DNA from: G963666535 sp963666535
Lineage (GTDB): Bacteria; Bacillota; Clostridia; Oscillospirales; Oscillospiraceae
Direction of reading: 5' to 3'
NCBI GenBank assembly: GCA_963666535.1
Contig: OY762913.1
Span: 2,914,001-2,978,000, forward strand
DNA: 64,000 nt
Shown here: one piece after another, positions 9,171 through 18,273 of the stretch
Position numbering within the stretch: the stretch's first letter is position 1
Layout of the letters: every line of letters begins with the position of its first letter
The notes under the pieces: generated by a model
Database searches by the model: none
Told to the model about the DNA's origin: nothing
The model's input: only the letters and a program-made list of their open reading frames with translations
Made by a program: the position numbers and the translations under genes

Positions 9171-11296
9171 GCCTCCGCCTCCTTTTTACCTACGACGCAG
9201 CGAACGCTGCAATAGCCGGGAAAGCCGGAATACGGGTCGTTATGTCCGGCGGGAATAATGGCGTTCACATCCGCCTCCCGATATCCGTGGTAAAGGTGGA
9301 CTGTCCCCTTCAGCACCCGGAACGTGGGGTTGGCTTTCAAGGTAAGGGTACCAGCCGAGGTACGCAGGACGATCTCATCCCCTTCTTGGAGACCAAGCTC
9401 TGCCGCATCCTCTAAACTGAGGTCGGCCATGGGCTGCTGCCGCAGAGAACGCAGCCAGGGCACATCATGCAGCCGCGAATGAAGGGCATAGGGTAGGCGC
9501 GCACCCGCCACCAGAACCAGCGGAAATTCAGCGGGGTCGCCATCGTCCAGCGAGGACCGGTAGGTGGGCAGCGCGTCCAGCGACGGATACCGCTCCAACA
9601 CGGTGGACTTCAGCTCGAATTTCCCTGAGGGCGTGGAAAAAAGCGGCGGCTTGACAGCATCCGCCAGGCCGGGAATGACCCGGGGCAGCTGCCGATCTCC
9701 TTTTTTCAGCTCAGCAAGATCGATTCCCGTCCCCTCTACCATGCGCCCAACGCAGGCATCATACCCGGCGCGAAGAAGGGGGTCTGGCAGATCCAACGCC
9801 TGGGCCAGGCCGAATAGAATATCGGTATCAGACCGGGACTCACCAAGCGGCTGGATCACCTTTTCCGTATACTGCACCCGTCCGCCGCCATACACCTTAA
9901 ATTCCTCCCGCTCAAAGGAGGAGCAGGCGGGTAGCACCAGATCTGCCATGCGGGCCGTATCGGTGAGGAAAAGGTCTGTATCCACGAAGAAATCCAGAGC
10001 GTTCAGCGCCTTTCGAACTTCCTCATCCCCATTAAACATACGATAGTTTATACCGTGGGCCCAAACAGCCTTCACCGGATAGGGCGATCCCTCTCTGACC
10101 TGACGGGCGAGATCGCAGGCCTGCATTTCACCGATCAGCTCCTGCCACAAGGGATACCGCTCGCTACCTACGGGCAGCGGCTGGTTCTTTGGATAGGTTT
10201 CCAACACGAATTCCTCTTCCCCGGTATGAAACCCACCCTTGGAATGTGCATAGGTGAGAAATCCGGGCTTATTCCCCCCCGGCTGTCCGTAACAGCCGGT
10301 GAGCGCGGCAAGCGCCATAATGGCGCGGTGATTTTGTAATCCATTTTTATGGTGGACGGCGGAAGATCCGGATTGCCCCACGGACAGGGGCATATTTTCA
10401 TGAATCAGACGGGCCGCCTGCCGGATTTCCTCGGCGGGCACGCCGGTAACGGACTGCGTGTATTCCGGGGTAAAGGTCTGCACATAGGCCGCATAGTCCG
10501 CAAAGCCATAGACATTTTTTTCGATGTAGTCGGCATCTGTCCAGCCGTGTTCGATCAGCTCTCGCCCCAGACACAGGGCCAGCGCGCCGTCGGTTGCGGG
10601 CAGGGGCCGAAGGTGCAGGTCGGCAAACTGCTCTACGGTGGGTGTAATGCGGGTATCCACAATCACAATTTTAGCGCCCCGAGCTTTGGCCCCACGCAAA
10701 CCGCCAATCATGGGATAGCCGGAATGGAGGCTGTTACAAAACCAGCCCAGGAACACGCCACATGCGGAGAGGTCGGGCGCTACGCTGTCGGCGCCGGTGG
10801 CCAGCCGCCAGGACATGATGGTGGAGGTAAAGCAGGTGGATGACTCCGAGCCATAATTCACAGACCCGAAGCTGTAGCACAGGCGCTGGAGGAATGGCCG
10901 GTACCACTTGTTATAGCCGGAGTAGAACGCCACGGCATTGGCGCCGTACTGCGCCTTGACTCCGCCCAGCCGCTGTGCGGCCACAGCGAACGCCTCGTCC
11001 CATGAAATGGGCCGAAACAAGCCCTCGCCCCGCTCCCCCACGCGCAGCAGCGGGGTCAGGATACGGTCGGGACGATAGATGTACTGTCGGGTGGCCTGTC
11101 CACGGGGACAAAGGAGCCCATGCGTACCCGGGTGATCGGCGGTCCCCTCCACTTTGATAATCGTCCCGTTTTTTACATAGCAGGTCACGCCGCAATGGGG
11201 GCCGGGCGCGCAGATATCACAGAAGGAATTGTGCAACGTAACCTCTGTGTCCGCCCCGGGAATCTTGGCTGCGCAGTTTCGTTCAAGCTCTGTCAT
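9167..11296 (-). CDS. Cytoplasmic molybdopterin (bis-MGD) oxidoreductase, catalytic subunit
   Basis: A 709-residue member of the DMSO-reductase superfamily. N-terminal cysteines in CDICAPGPHCGVTC (26-39) plus Cys63 in LLCPRG should bind one [4Fe-4S] cluster. Bis-MGD-binding regions follow. Cys155 in ESSTCFTS is the likely molybdenum ligand, as in the polysulfide/thiosulfate/NapA branch. The C-terminus has the MGD-binding domain (LRTSAGTLTLKANP). There is no twin-arginine signal, unlike respiratory periplasmic members. It sits between mobA (upstream) and its 4Fe-4S partner (4-bp overlap). Catechol dehydroxylases, acetylene-hydratase-like enzymes and other gut reductases belong to this superfamily, but the substrate is not predictable here. 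The ATG at 11296 has GGAG eight bases upstream. Confidence 0.9.
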   Translation of the reverse strand: MTELERNCAAKIPGADTEVTLHNSFCDICAPGPHCGVTCYVKNGTIIKVEGTADHPGTHGLLCPRGQATRQYIYRPDRILTPLLRVGERGEGLFRPISWDEAFAVAAQRLGGVKAQYGANAVAFYSGYNKWYRPFLQRLCYSFGSVNYGSESSTCFTSTIMSWRLATGADSVAPDLSACGVFLGWFCNSLHSGYPMIGGLRGAKARGAKIVIVDTRITPTVEQFADLHLRPLPATDGALALCLGRELIEHGWTDADYIEKNVYGFADYAAYVQTFTPEYTQSVTGVPAEEIRQAARLIHENMPLSVGQSGSSAVHHKNGLQNHRAIMALAALTGCYGQPGGNKPGFLTYAHSKGGFHTGEEEFVLETYPKNQPLPVGSERYPLWQELIGEMQACDLARQVREGSPYPVKAVWAHGINYRMFNGDEEVRKALNALDFFVDTDLFLTDTARMADLVLPACSSFEREEFKVYGGGRVQYTEKVIQPLGESRSDTDILFGLAQALDLPDPLLRAGYDACVGRMVEGTGIDLAELKKGDRQLPRVIPGLADAVKPPLFSTPSGKFELKSTVLERYPSLDALPTYRSSLDDGDPAEFPLVLVAGARLPYALHSRLHDVPWLRSLRQQPMADLSLEDAAELGLQEGDEIVLRTSAGTLTLKANPTFRVLKGTVHLYHGYREADVNAIIPAGHNDPYSGFPGYCSVRCVVGKKEAEA

Positions 11297-11340
11297 GGGA
11301 TCATCTCCGTCCGCTGTTATTGCGCTGTCAAAAACCCGCC

Positions 11341-11913
11341 TCACAGCTCTTTTTTCAGTTTTTGGATGGCGTGATAATACTCCTCCGGGTCGTTAACGTT
11401 CATCAAAAGTTCCTGCGTATCGGCACTATCCACGCCCAGTTCCAGCGTATCGATTTCCTTCAAAATGCGGCGCAGACGCAGCATATCCTCATCCAGCCGC
11501 CGCTGGATCACCGGCAGGCAGGAACGGGCATAGGCGCCAAACAGCGGCTCGTCCGCGGTGAACACACAGGCGTCATGCCCCACACACCGCTGGGTCAGCA
11601 GTTTGGCCGCATCCGGGTCGCCAAAGGGAAGATCCGTGGCAGTGAGGAACACGATATCCGCATCTGTCTCCAAAAAAGCGGTTTCCAACCCCGCTATGGG
11701 TCCTTGACCGGGTCGATGATCCACCAGCTCTCTCGCTCCCGCTGTATCAAACCGCCCTTTTTGATTGACTGACACGCACACCTCGTCAAAAACAGCGGCA
11801 TATTTTTCAATTAAATGGCGAAGCATCGGCACGCCATTGAACTCCAGATTTGCCTTATCTCTGCCCATGCGGCTGGATCTTCCGCCCGCAAGAACAACTG
11901 CTATTGTTTTCAA
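11341..11913 (-). CDS. mobA: Molybdenum cofactor guanylyltransferase MobA
   Basis: MobA attaches GMP to molybdopterin to make the MGD cofactor needed by the enzyme encoded next. The 190-residue protein begins LKTIAVVLAGG, with the nucleotidyltransferase signature AGGRSSRMGRDK, and continues with TATDLPF, the metal-binding acidic motif of the GT-A-like fold. The TTG at 11913 is preferred because it has an AGGGGG site nine bases upstream and matches the family start; a TTG at 11973 would add about 20 unrelated residues and overlaps the promoter. It is the first gene of the mobA-molybdoenzyme-ferredoxin operon, which ties cofactor supply to that enzyme. Confidence 0.92.
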   Translation of the reverse strand: MKTIAVVLAGGRSSRMGRDKANLEFNGVPMLRHLIEKYAAVFDEVCVSVNQKGRFDTAGARELVDHRPGQGPIAGLETAFLETDADIVFLTATDLPFGDPDAAKLLTQRCVGHDACVFTADEPLFGAYARSCLPVIQRRLDEDMLRLRRILKEIDTLELGVDSADTQELLMNVNDPEEYYHAIQKLKKEL

Positions 11914-11944
11914 CGTCCAATGCCCCCTGTATCTCGTTTCCCTT

Positions 11945-11973
11945 AGTGTAGCAGAAAATACCTGTGGATTCAA
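11945..11973 (-). promoter_or_regulatory. Promoter of the mobA-molybdoenzyme operon
   Basis: On the minus strand TTGAAT, a 17-bp spacer and TACACT precede mobA by about 30 bp. The spacing is optimal. The promoter is divergent from the carboxypeptidase gene. Confidence 0.65.
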
Positions 11974-12046
11974 CGGTCATTTCCTGCATAGAAGTTTCCC
12001 TCCCTCCGCATCCTTTACTTAGTATTAGATATTGGGAGGAACACCT

Positions 12047-13195
12047 ATGAAACGTTTCATTGCGGCTGTTACCGCCGCTTGTTTTTGCATCGCCCCCGCC
12101 GCCGCCGAATTGGCCCCCACCGCCGTGGAGGCTGCGGCCCCGGCAGTCTCTGCTGCCGCCGTTTTACTGATGGAGCAGGAAACCGGCACTGTACTGTACG
12201 AGGAAAACGCCGACACGCCCATGGAGCCGGCCTCGGTCACCAAAATCATGACCCTGCTGCTGGTTATGGAGGCCATAGACCGGGGCGAACTGGCCCTGAC
12301 GGACTCGATCTCCATTTCCGCCAATGCCGCCGGGATGGGCGGCTCTCAAGTCTATCTCAAGCAGGGAGAAACCATGACAGTGGACGAACTGCTCAAGGCA
12401 TTGGCCGTGGTTTCGGCCAATGATGCCGCCGTGGCATTTGCGGAACGACTGGCTGGCAGCGAGACATCGTTCGTGGATCTGATGAACCAGCGGGCAAGTG
12501 AGCTGGGCATGGAGAATACTACCTTTATAAACTGCACCGGACTGCCCGCGGCGGGTCATTTAACCACCGCCCGGGACATCGCCATGATGTCCCGCGCACT
12601 GCTGGAACATGACGCGATCTTAAACTACAGCACCCTGTGGATCGACTCCCTGCGAGACGGAGCCTTCCAACTGGTCAACACCAACAGGCTTGTCCGTTAT
12701 TATGAGGGGGCCACGGGTTTGAAGACCGGCTTCACCGACACCGCCCACTTCTGCCTGTCCGCCTCCGCCCAGCGAGACGGCATGGGGCTGATCGCCGTCG
12801 TGTTGGGCTCCCCCTCCTCCGACGATCGTTTTAATGCCGCACGCATGATGCTGGACTACGGCTTTGCCAACTACACCATGCTGGACGTTTATCCCACTCA
12901 GGCCATTGCTCCCGTGGACGTTTTGCTGGGTGTAACCCAGACGGTGCAGCCAGAGCTTGCAGAGCCGGCCCGCATCCTCGTCTGCCGTGCGGAAAAGGAC
13001 CTGGTTACCACCGAACTGACATTGGCACAAAATGTGGAAGCACCGGTGGAGGCTGGGCAGACACTGGGTGAACTGGTCATCCGCGTAGACGGCGTGACAA
13101 GGCAGACCATTCCCATTGTCGCCGCCAGCAGTGTGGATCGCCTCACCGTTCCCGGCATCTTCCAAAACCTGCTGAAATCCCTGTTCATGTCGTAA
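12047..13195 (+). CDS. D-alanyl-D-alanine carboxypeptidase (PBP5/DacF type)
   Basis: This enzyme trims the terminal D-Ala of peptidoglycan stem peptides outside the membrane. The 382-residue protein has a Sec signal peptide (about residues 1-22, ending in an Ala-rich cleavage region). The three active-site motifs are clear: SVTK at 63-66 (nucleophile Ser63), SAN at 123-125 and KTG at 226-228 in GLKTGFTDTA. A C-terminal PBP5 beta domain follows. The ATG at 12047 has GGGAGGA six bases upstream. DacF (sporulation) and DacA (vegetative) cannot be separated from sequence alone. It is a single-gene transcript ending at a strong terminator. Confidence 0.93.
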   Translation: MKRFIAAVTAACFCIAPAAAELAPTAVEAAAPAVSAAAVLLMEQETGTVLYEENADTPMEPASVTKIMTLLLVMEAIDRGELALTDSISISANAAGMGGSQVYLKQGETMTVDELLKALAVVSANDAAVAFAERLAGSETSFVDLMNQRASELGMENTTFINCTGLPAAGHLTTARDIAMMSRALLEHDAILNYSTLWIDSLRDGAFQLVNTNRLVRYYEGATGLKTGFTDTAHFCLSASAQRDGMGLIAVVLGSPSSDDRFNAARMMLDYGFANYTMLDVYPTQAIAPVDVLLGVTQTVQPELAEPARILVCRAEKDLVTTELTLAQNVEAPVEAGQTLGELVIRVDGVTRQTIPIVAASSVDRLTVPGIFQNLLKSLFMS

Positions 13196-13201
13196 CCCCC
13201 A

Positions 13202-13238
13202 CCCCGCGTTCCCCTCTTTTGGGGAGCGCGGGGTTTTC
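13202..13238 (+). terminator. Intrinsic terminator after the carboxypeptidase gene
   Basis: A GC-rich stem (CCCCGCGTTCCCC with its complement GGGGAGCGCGGGG) is followed by a TTTTCTC run. Confidence 0.88.
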
Positions 13239-13296
13239 TCGGCCATTGTCCCGCCTCGATTTACCCAGATTTCATGCAGCTTTTGCAGGCAAGCTA

Positions 13297-13325
13297 TTGA
13301 CGGAGCAGGGAGTATGTTGTATAAT
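13297..13325 (+). promoter_or_regulatory. Glycogen operon promoter
   Basis: TTGACG, a 17-bp spacer and TATAAT: one mismatch in twelve from consensus. It lies about 107 bp before the glgB start. The AT-rich leader between them (13326-13416) has no obvious riboswitch. Confidence 0.8.
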
Positions 13326-13432
13326 TTTAACAAATAGTGTGATGCAATTCAAGCAGTATTATGTCGTATTATACTACATTCTTCCAAAAAAACGAGATAA
13401 AATAGGGCATTTTACAGAGAGGAGGCCGAACC

Positions 13433-15367
13433 ATGCCGCAATTTGCACCCACACAGGCTCCCGATGCGGACGCGGAATGCTCCCGCTGGCGGCAATTCGG
13501 TGCTCATCCCGCAACCCGCGATGGCGCGGCGGGATATGTCTTCCGGGTATGGGCGCCCAACGCCAAGGGCGTTTTTTTAATGGGCGACTGGAACAGCTGG
13601 GATGACAGCGCCGCGCCCATGGAATCGCTAGAGGGCGGTGTTTGGGAAGGCTTTGTCCCGGGGCTTACTCGCTACGACTGCTACAAATATGCGGTACATA
13701 CCAAGGACGGGCGGGTACTGGCGAAGGCTGACCCCTATGCCTTTCACGCTGAAACACGGCCGGGAACCGCATCCAAACTCTATGATTTATCCGGCTATGC
13801 CTGGGGCGACCAGAACTGGCTTTCCTTTCGCCGGAAAACCCCTGTCTATGACCACCCGCTGAATATTTACGAGCTGCATTTGGGTTCCTGGCGCCGTACT
13901 GGCGCGGGCGAATTTCTCTCCTACCGTGATATTGCCGCATATCTCATCCCCTATGTGAAGGAAATGGGCTTTACCCATGTGGAACTGCTGCCGGTCTGCG
14001 AGCACCCGCTGGACGCCTCCTGGGGCTATCAGGTGACGGGGTATTTTGCCCCCACCAGCCGGTTCGGCACCCCCCATGACTTCATGTATCTGGTGGATGC
14101 CCTCCACCGTGCGGGCGTGGGCGTGATTTTGGACTGGGTCCCGGCTCACTTTCCCCGGGATGCCTTCGGATTATACGAATTCGACGGCGGCGCCTGCTAT
14201 GAATACGCCGACCCGCGCCGGGGCACCCACGAAGAATGGGGCACACAGGTCTTTGATTATGGCCGGGAAGAGGTGCGGGACTTTTTGATTGCCTCCGCCC
14301 TGTTTTGGCTGACGGAATACCACATCGACGGGCTGCGGGTGGACGCCGTGGCCTCCATGCTTTATCTGAATTACGGACGGAAGGATGGCCAGTGGCTGCC
14401 CAATCAGCACGGCGGACAGGAAAATCTGGAGGCCGTCAGCTTTTTGCGCCTGCTAAACCGCCAGGTGTTCCATCGCTTTCCCGACGCGCTGATGATCGCC
14501 GAGGAATCCACCGCGTGGCCCCAGGTCACGGGCCTAATGGACGGTGACGAGCTGGCGCTTGGTTTTAATTTGAAATGGAATATGGGATGGATGAACGACG
14601 CCCTCCACTATCAAAAGATGGACCCCTATTTTCGGCAGTTCAATCATAAGGATCTCACCTTTTCTTTCCTGTATTCCTTTTCTGAAAATTTCGTACTTCC
14701 CGTCTCTCACGATGAAGTTGTACACATGAAAGGCTCACTTTTGAATAAAATGCCCGGTGAGGAAAAAATGCAGTTTGCCGGCGTGCGGGTATTCTGGCTG
14801 TATATGCTGACTCACCCGGGCAAAAAACTGCTGATGATGGGCAGCGAGTTTGGGCAAAAAAACGAGTGGCACTACGAGCAGTCGCTGGACTGGCACCTTT
14901 TAAATGAAATGCCCCACCATCAGCTGCAGGACTTTTTCAAGGCGGCCAACGAGTTCTATCTTGCCCAGCCTGCGCTGTGGCAGCAGGATTTTTCCTGGGA
15001 GGGGTTCCGCTGGCTGTGTGCGGACGACGCTCCCGGCAACACCGTGGTATTCCTCCGCTACGACAAGCAGGGGGGCTTCCTGCTCATCGCCTGTAACTTT
15101 TCCCCGGTCCACCGCCGGGGCTACCGGGTGGGAGTGCCGCTGGCGGGCGCATACCAGCAGGTGTTCTGCAGCGACGAGACACGGTTTGGCGGCGACGGCA
15201 GCACGGAAGCTTCCCGTCTTGTTTCCCAGCCGCTGCCCTGCCACGGCGAGGCCCAGTCCATACAGATCAATTTGCCGCCATTGTCCGGGGTGATCTACCG
15301 GCTTGCCGAAACACAGCTTTTCCCCACAGCAACCGACACAGACGAAGTTTCGAGGTGTTTTGAATGA
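13433..15367 (+). CDS. glgB: 1,4-alpha-glucan branching enzyme
   Basis: GlgB makes alpha-1,6 branches in glycogen by cutting and transferring alpha-1,4 chains. The 644-residue protein has an N-terminal CBM48 module (WAPNAKGVFLMGDWNSWDD), a GH13 barrel with the catalytic Asp304 in GLRVDAVAS and the Glu in IAEEST (357/358), the transition-state motif PVSHDEVVH, and a C-terminal all-beta domain. The length fits the shorter Gram-positive GlgB class. The ATG follows GAGAGGAGG. It opens the operon and overlaps glgC by four bases (ATGA). Confidence 0.96.
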   Translation: MPQFAPTQAPDADAECSRWRQFGAHPATRDGAAGYVFRVWAPNAKGVFLMGDWNSWDDSAAPMESLEGGVWEGFVPGLTRYDCYKYAVHTKDGRVLAKADPYAFHAETRPGTASKLYDLSGYAWGDQNWLSFRRKTPVYDHPLNIYELHLGSWRRTGAGEFLSYRDIAAYLIPYVKEMGFTHVELLPVCEHPLDASWGYQVTGYFAPTSRFGTPHDFMYLVDALHRAGVGVILDWVPAHFPRDAFGLYEFDGGACYEYADPRRGTHEEWGTQVFDYGREEVRDFLIASALFWLTEYHIDGLRVDAVASMLYLNYGRKDGQWLPNQHGGQENLEAVSFLRLLNRQVFHRFPDALMIAEESTAWPQVTGLMDGDELALGFNLKWNMGWMNDALHYQKMDPYFRQFNHKDLTFSFLYSFSENFVLPVSHDEVVHMKGSLLNKMPGEEKMQFAGVRVFWLYMLTHPGKKLLMMGSEFGQKNEWHYEQSLDWHLLNEMPHHQLQDFFKAANEFYLAQPALWQQDFSWEGFRWLCADDAPGNTVVFLRYDKQGGFLLIACNFSPVHRRGYRVGVPLAGAYQQVFCSDETRFGGDGSTEASRLVSQPLPCHGEAQSIQINLPPLSGVIYRLAETQLFPTATDTDEVSRCFE

Positions 15368-16575
15368 AGAAAGAATGCATCGCTATGCTGTTGGCCGGTG
15401 GGCAGGGCAGCCGCCTGTACGCCCTGACCAACCGCGTTGCCAAGCCCGCCGTCCCCTTTGGCGGCAAATACCGCATTATCGACTTTCCCCTGTCCAACTG
15501 CACCAACTCCGGCATCGATACCGTGGGTGTGCTGACCCAATATCAGCCCCTTGAGCTGAACAGCTACATCGGCAGCGGCCAGCCTTGGGATCTTGACCGC
15601 ACCGACGGCGGTGTCCATATCCTCCCTCCCTTTGTGAACAAGGGAGACGCCGGCACCTGGTATAAGGGTACCGCCAATGCCATTTATCAAAACCGCGGAT
15701 TTATTGAGCTATACGACCCGGACTATGTGGTCATCCTCTCCGGCGACCACATCTACAAAATGGACTATGCCGACATGCTCGCACTGCACAAACAAGCCAA
15801 TGCCGCCTGCACCATCTCGGTGCTGGAGGTCCCGACAGAGGACGCCTCCCGATTCGGCATCATGAACGTGGACGAAGACGACCACATTGTGGAATTTGAG
15901 GAAAAACCCCCCTGCCCCAAAAGCAACCTTGCTTCTATGGGCATTTACATCTTCACCTGGAAAAAACTGCGGGAGTATCTGGAGGCTGACGAGGCAAACC
16001 CCCACTCTCACAACGACTTTGGCAAGGACATTATCCCTCAAATGCTGGACGCCGGGGAGACCCTTACCGCCTACCGCTTTTCCGGCTACTGGAAGGATGT
16101 GGGCACCATCGAATCTCTGTGGGACGCCAACATGGATATGCTCTCCCCCAACAGCAGCATCCGTCTGGACGATACCGAGTGGCCCATCTACGCCCGCTCC
16201 GCCACCCGTCCCCCCCACTTCACCGGGGCAAACGCCAAGGTGTCCCATTCGCTGGTTACCGGCGGCAGCGAACTATATGGTACGGTGGAAAACTCGGTTT
16301 TATTTAATTCGGTTATTGTGGAAGAGGGCGCCACCGTGCGATACTCCATCCTCATGCCCGGCACGGTGGTGAAGGCGGGCGCCTGTGTGGAATACGCGAT
16401 TGTGGCGGAGAACACCGTCATTGAAGAAGCCGCCCAAATCGGCACGCCACCGGAAGCGGGGAGTTGTGGATGGGGCATCACCGTGGTGGCTGACCACATC
16501 CGGGTGGGTGCGGGCGCCGTGATTCCGGCAGCGGCCATCGTAACCGAAAACGTGAAGGGGGGGCATGGAGCATGA
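15364..16575 (+). CDS. glgC: Glucose-1-phosphate adenylyltransferase, catalytic subunit
   Basis: GlgC makes ADP-glucose, the committed step of glycogen synthesis. The 403-residue protein has an intact nucleotide loop (LLAGGQGSRLYALT), the metal-binding segment ILSGDHIYKMDY, the sugar-binding EFEEKP and a C-terminal left-handed beta-helix. Its start overlaps the glgB stop, and its stop overlaps the glgD start (ATGA in both cases), so the three subunits are probably made in fixed ratio. In Firmicutes GlgC works with GlgD. Confidence 0.96.
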   Translation: MKKECIAMLLAGGQGSRLYALTNRVAKPAVPFGGKYRIIDFPLSNCTNSGIDTVGVLTQYQPLELNSYIGSGQPWDLDRTDGGVHILPPFVNKGDAGTWYKGTANAIYQNRGFIELYDPDYVVILSGDHIYKMDYADMLALHKQANAACTISVLEVPTEDASRFGIMNVDEDDHIVEFEEKPPCPKSNLASMGIYIFTWKKLREYLEADEANPHSHNDFGKDIIPQMLDAGETLTAYRFSGYWKDVGTIESLWDANMDMLSPNSSIRLDDTEWPIYARSATRPPHFTGANAKVSHSLVTGGSELYGTVENSVLFNSVIVEEGATVRYSILMPGTVVKAGACVEYAIVAENTVIEEAAQIGTPPEAGSCGWGITVVADHIRVGAGAVIPAAAIVTENVKGGHGA

Positions 16576-17684
16576 ACGATCTTCACGGTATTATTCTCTC
16601 TTACCGCTCCAACCCCCATCTGCGAGAACTGACCCAGTTCCGAAACAATTCCTCGGTTCCCTATGGCGGGCGGTACCGCCTGATCGACTTCATGCTCTCC
16701 AGTATGGTAGACGCCGGAATGACCGACGTGGGCGTGATCGTACATGAAAGCTATCAGTCCCTGCTGGATCACATCGGCTCGGGCAAGGACTGGGACCTGT
16801 CCCGCAAGCATGGCGGGCTTCATATGCTGCCCCCCTTTGGCTACGCTGAAAAGGGACACGGCGAATACCGCGGCGTGATGGAGGCGCTCTCAGGCGTTTC
16901 CTACTATCTACGGGACATCCGGCAGGACTATGTCATGCTGGCGCCCGGCGATCTGGCGTTAAACCTGCCGGTTGCTGAAATTTTTCAGAGGCATCTGGAT
17001 AGCGGCGCCGACATCACTGCTGTTTGCACCCGCTCCCCCAGTGCCGAAAGTCGGGAGTGCGTTTACCTCACCATGGGTGCGGACGGCCTGCTCTCCGACG
17101 TAGCCGTTCACCCATCCGAACCGCGCGGCTGCGAGTCGCTGGAAATCTACTTTATGTCCAAAGCGCTTCTGTTGAATCTGGTGGAGCACTGCGCGGCACA
17201 CGACATTGTCTCCTTCAGCCGGGGCGTTTTACTGAATATGGTTCACACGCTGAAGATCGCCCCCTACGTTTTCGACGGCTATGTGGCGCGATTCCCGTCT
17301 GTGGCACAATATTTTTCCAAAAGCATGGAGCTGCTGGACCCCAAGGTCCGCGCTCAGCTGTTTCTCCCCGCGCGCCCCATTCGAACGCGAGATCAATCCA
17401 ATCCTTCCACTTATTACGGTCCAGGCGCTACTTCGGTCAATTCCCTTGTGGCAGACGGCTGCGTCATTGAAGGGGCGGTGGAAAACTCCATTCTGTTCCG
17501 CGGCGTGCGCGTGGGCAAAAACGCCAAGATTTCCAACTGCATTTTGATGCAGGGCACCACCGTGGGGGAAGGAACCATCCTGGCGTATACCATTGCCGAC
17601 AAAAATGTGCAGGTACAGGCCAACCGCACCCTGATGGGACACGCGGCCTATCCGCTGGCGGTGTCTAAGGATTCTGTGGTGTGA
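16572..17684 (+). CDS. glgD: GlgD, regulatory subunit of ADP-glucose pyrophosphorylase
   Basis: A GlgC paralogue that stimulates GlgC in a heteromer. The 370-residue protein keeps the substrate-site outline (PYGGRYRLIDFMLSSM) and the C-terminal beta-helix (NCILMQGTTVGEGT). Its nucleotide loop is destroyed: the AGGQGSRL segment of GlgC is replaced by SYRSNPHL. This is diagnostic of GlgD and explains why it is non-catalytic. It is followed not directly by glgA but by the 192-bp tandem repeats, which put about 590 bp between them. Confidence 0.94.
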   Translation: MNDLHGIILSYRSNPHLRELTQFRNNSSVPYGGRYRLIDFMLSSMVDAGMTDVGVIVHESYQSLLDHIGSGKDWDLSRKHGGLHMLPPFGYAEKGHGEYRGVMEALSGVSYYLRDIRQDYVMLAPGDLALNLPVAEIFQRHLDSGADITAVCTRSPSAESRECVYLTMGADGLLSDVAVHPSEPRGCESLEIYFMSKALLLNLVEHCAAHDIVSFSRGVLLNMVHTLKIAPYVFDGYVARFPSVAQYFSKSMELLDPKVRAQLFLPARPIRTRDQSNPSTYYGPGATSVNSLVADGCVIEGAVENSILFRGVRVGKNAKISNCILMQGTTVGEGTILAYTIADKNVQVQANRTLMGHAAYPLAVSKDSVV

Positions 17685-17889
17685 CCCAATTGAGTCACAA
17701 TAGCCCTGTCTTGCTTTTTCCAACCCATTACTGCCTCATTGATGTTCCATCCCGCCGGGTTCCCTTTTATTTAATTTGCGGCGGGCAGGTACACGCCCCG
17801 CCCGCCTGCGCCGCTCATCGCGGCGGCTCGCTCCCGCTCGCAGGCGCTTTCCTTCCCTGCGCCCCACTCTTTCTAAAGGAGATTTTTTG

Positions 17890-17934
17890 ATGAATATTCT
17901 CTATGCCGCTTCCGAAGTCGCACTCCCACCGTGA
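17890..17934 (+). CDS. Truncated 14-codon glgA leader frame, copy 1
   Basis: It starts like GlgA (MNILYAASEV) with the same AAAGGAG ribosome site, then ends as ALPP-stop at the repeat junction. It is probably translated if the operon message passes through. Any role as an upstream frame is inference. Confidence 0.45.
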   Translation: MNILYAASEVALPP

Positions 17935-18081
17935 TGTTCCATCCCGCCGGGTTCCCTTTTATTTAATTTGCGGCGGGCAGGTACACGCCCCGCCCGCCTG
18001 CGCCGCTCATCGCGGCGGCTCGCTCCCGCTCGCAGGCGCTTTCCTTCCCTGCGCCCCACTCTTTCTAAAGGAGATTTTTTG

Positions 18082-18126
18082 ATGAATATTCTCTATGCCG
18101 CTTCCGAAGTCGCACTCCCACCGTGA
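18082..18126 (+). CDS. Truncated 14-codon glgA leader frame, copy 2
   Basis: A second identical copy, 192 bp further on, with the same ribosome site and the same stop at the repeat junction. Confidence 0.45.
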   Translation: MNILYAASEVALPP

Positions 18127-18273
18127 TGTTCCATCCCGCCGGGTTCCCTTTTATTTAATTTGCGGCGGGCAGGTACACGCCCCGCCCGCCTGCGCCGCTC
18201 ATCGCGGCGGCTCGCTCCCGCTCGCAGGCGCTTTCCTTCCCTGCGCCCCACTCTTTCTAAAGGAGATTTTTTG

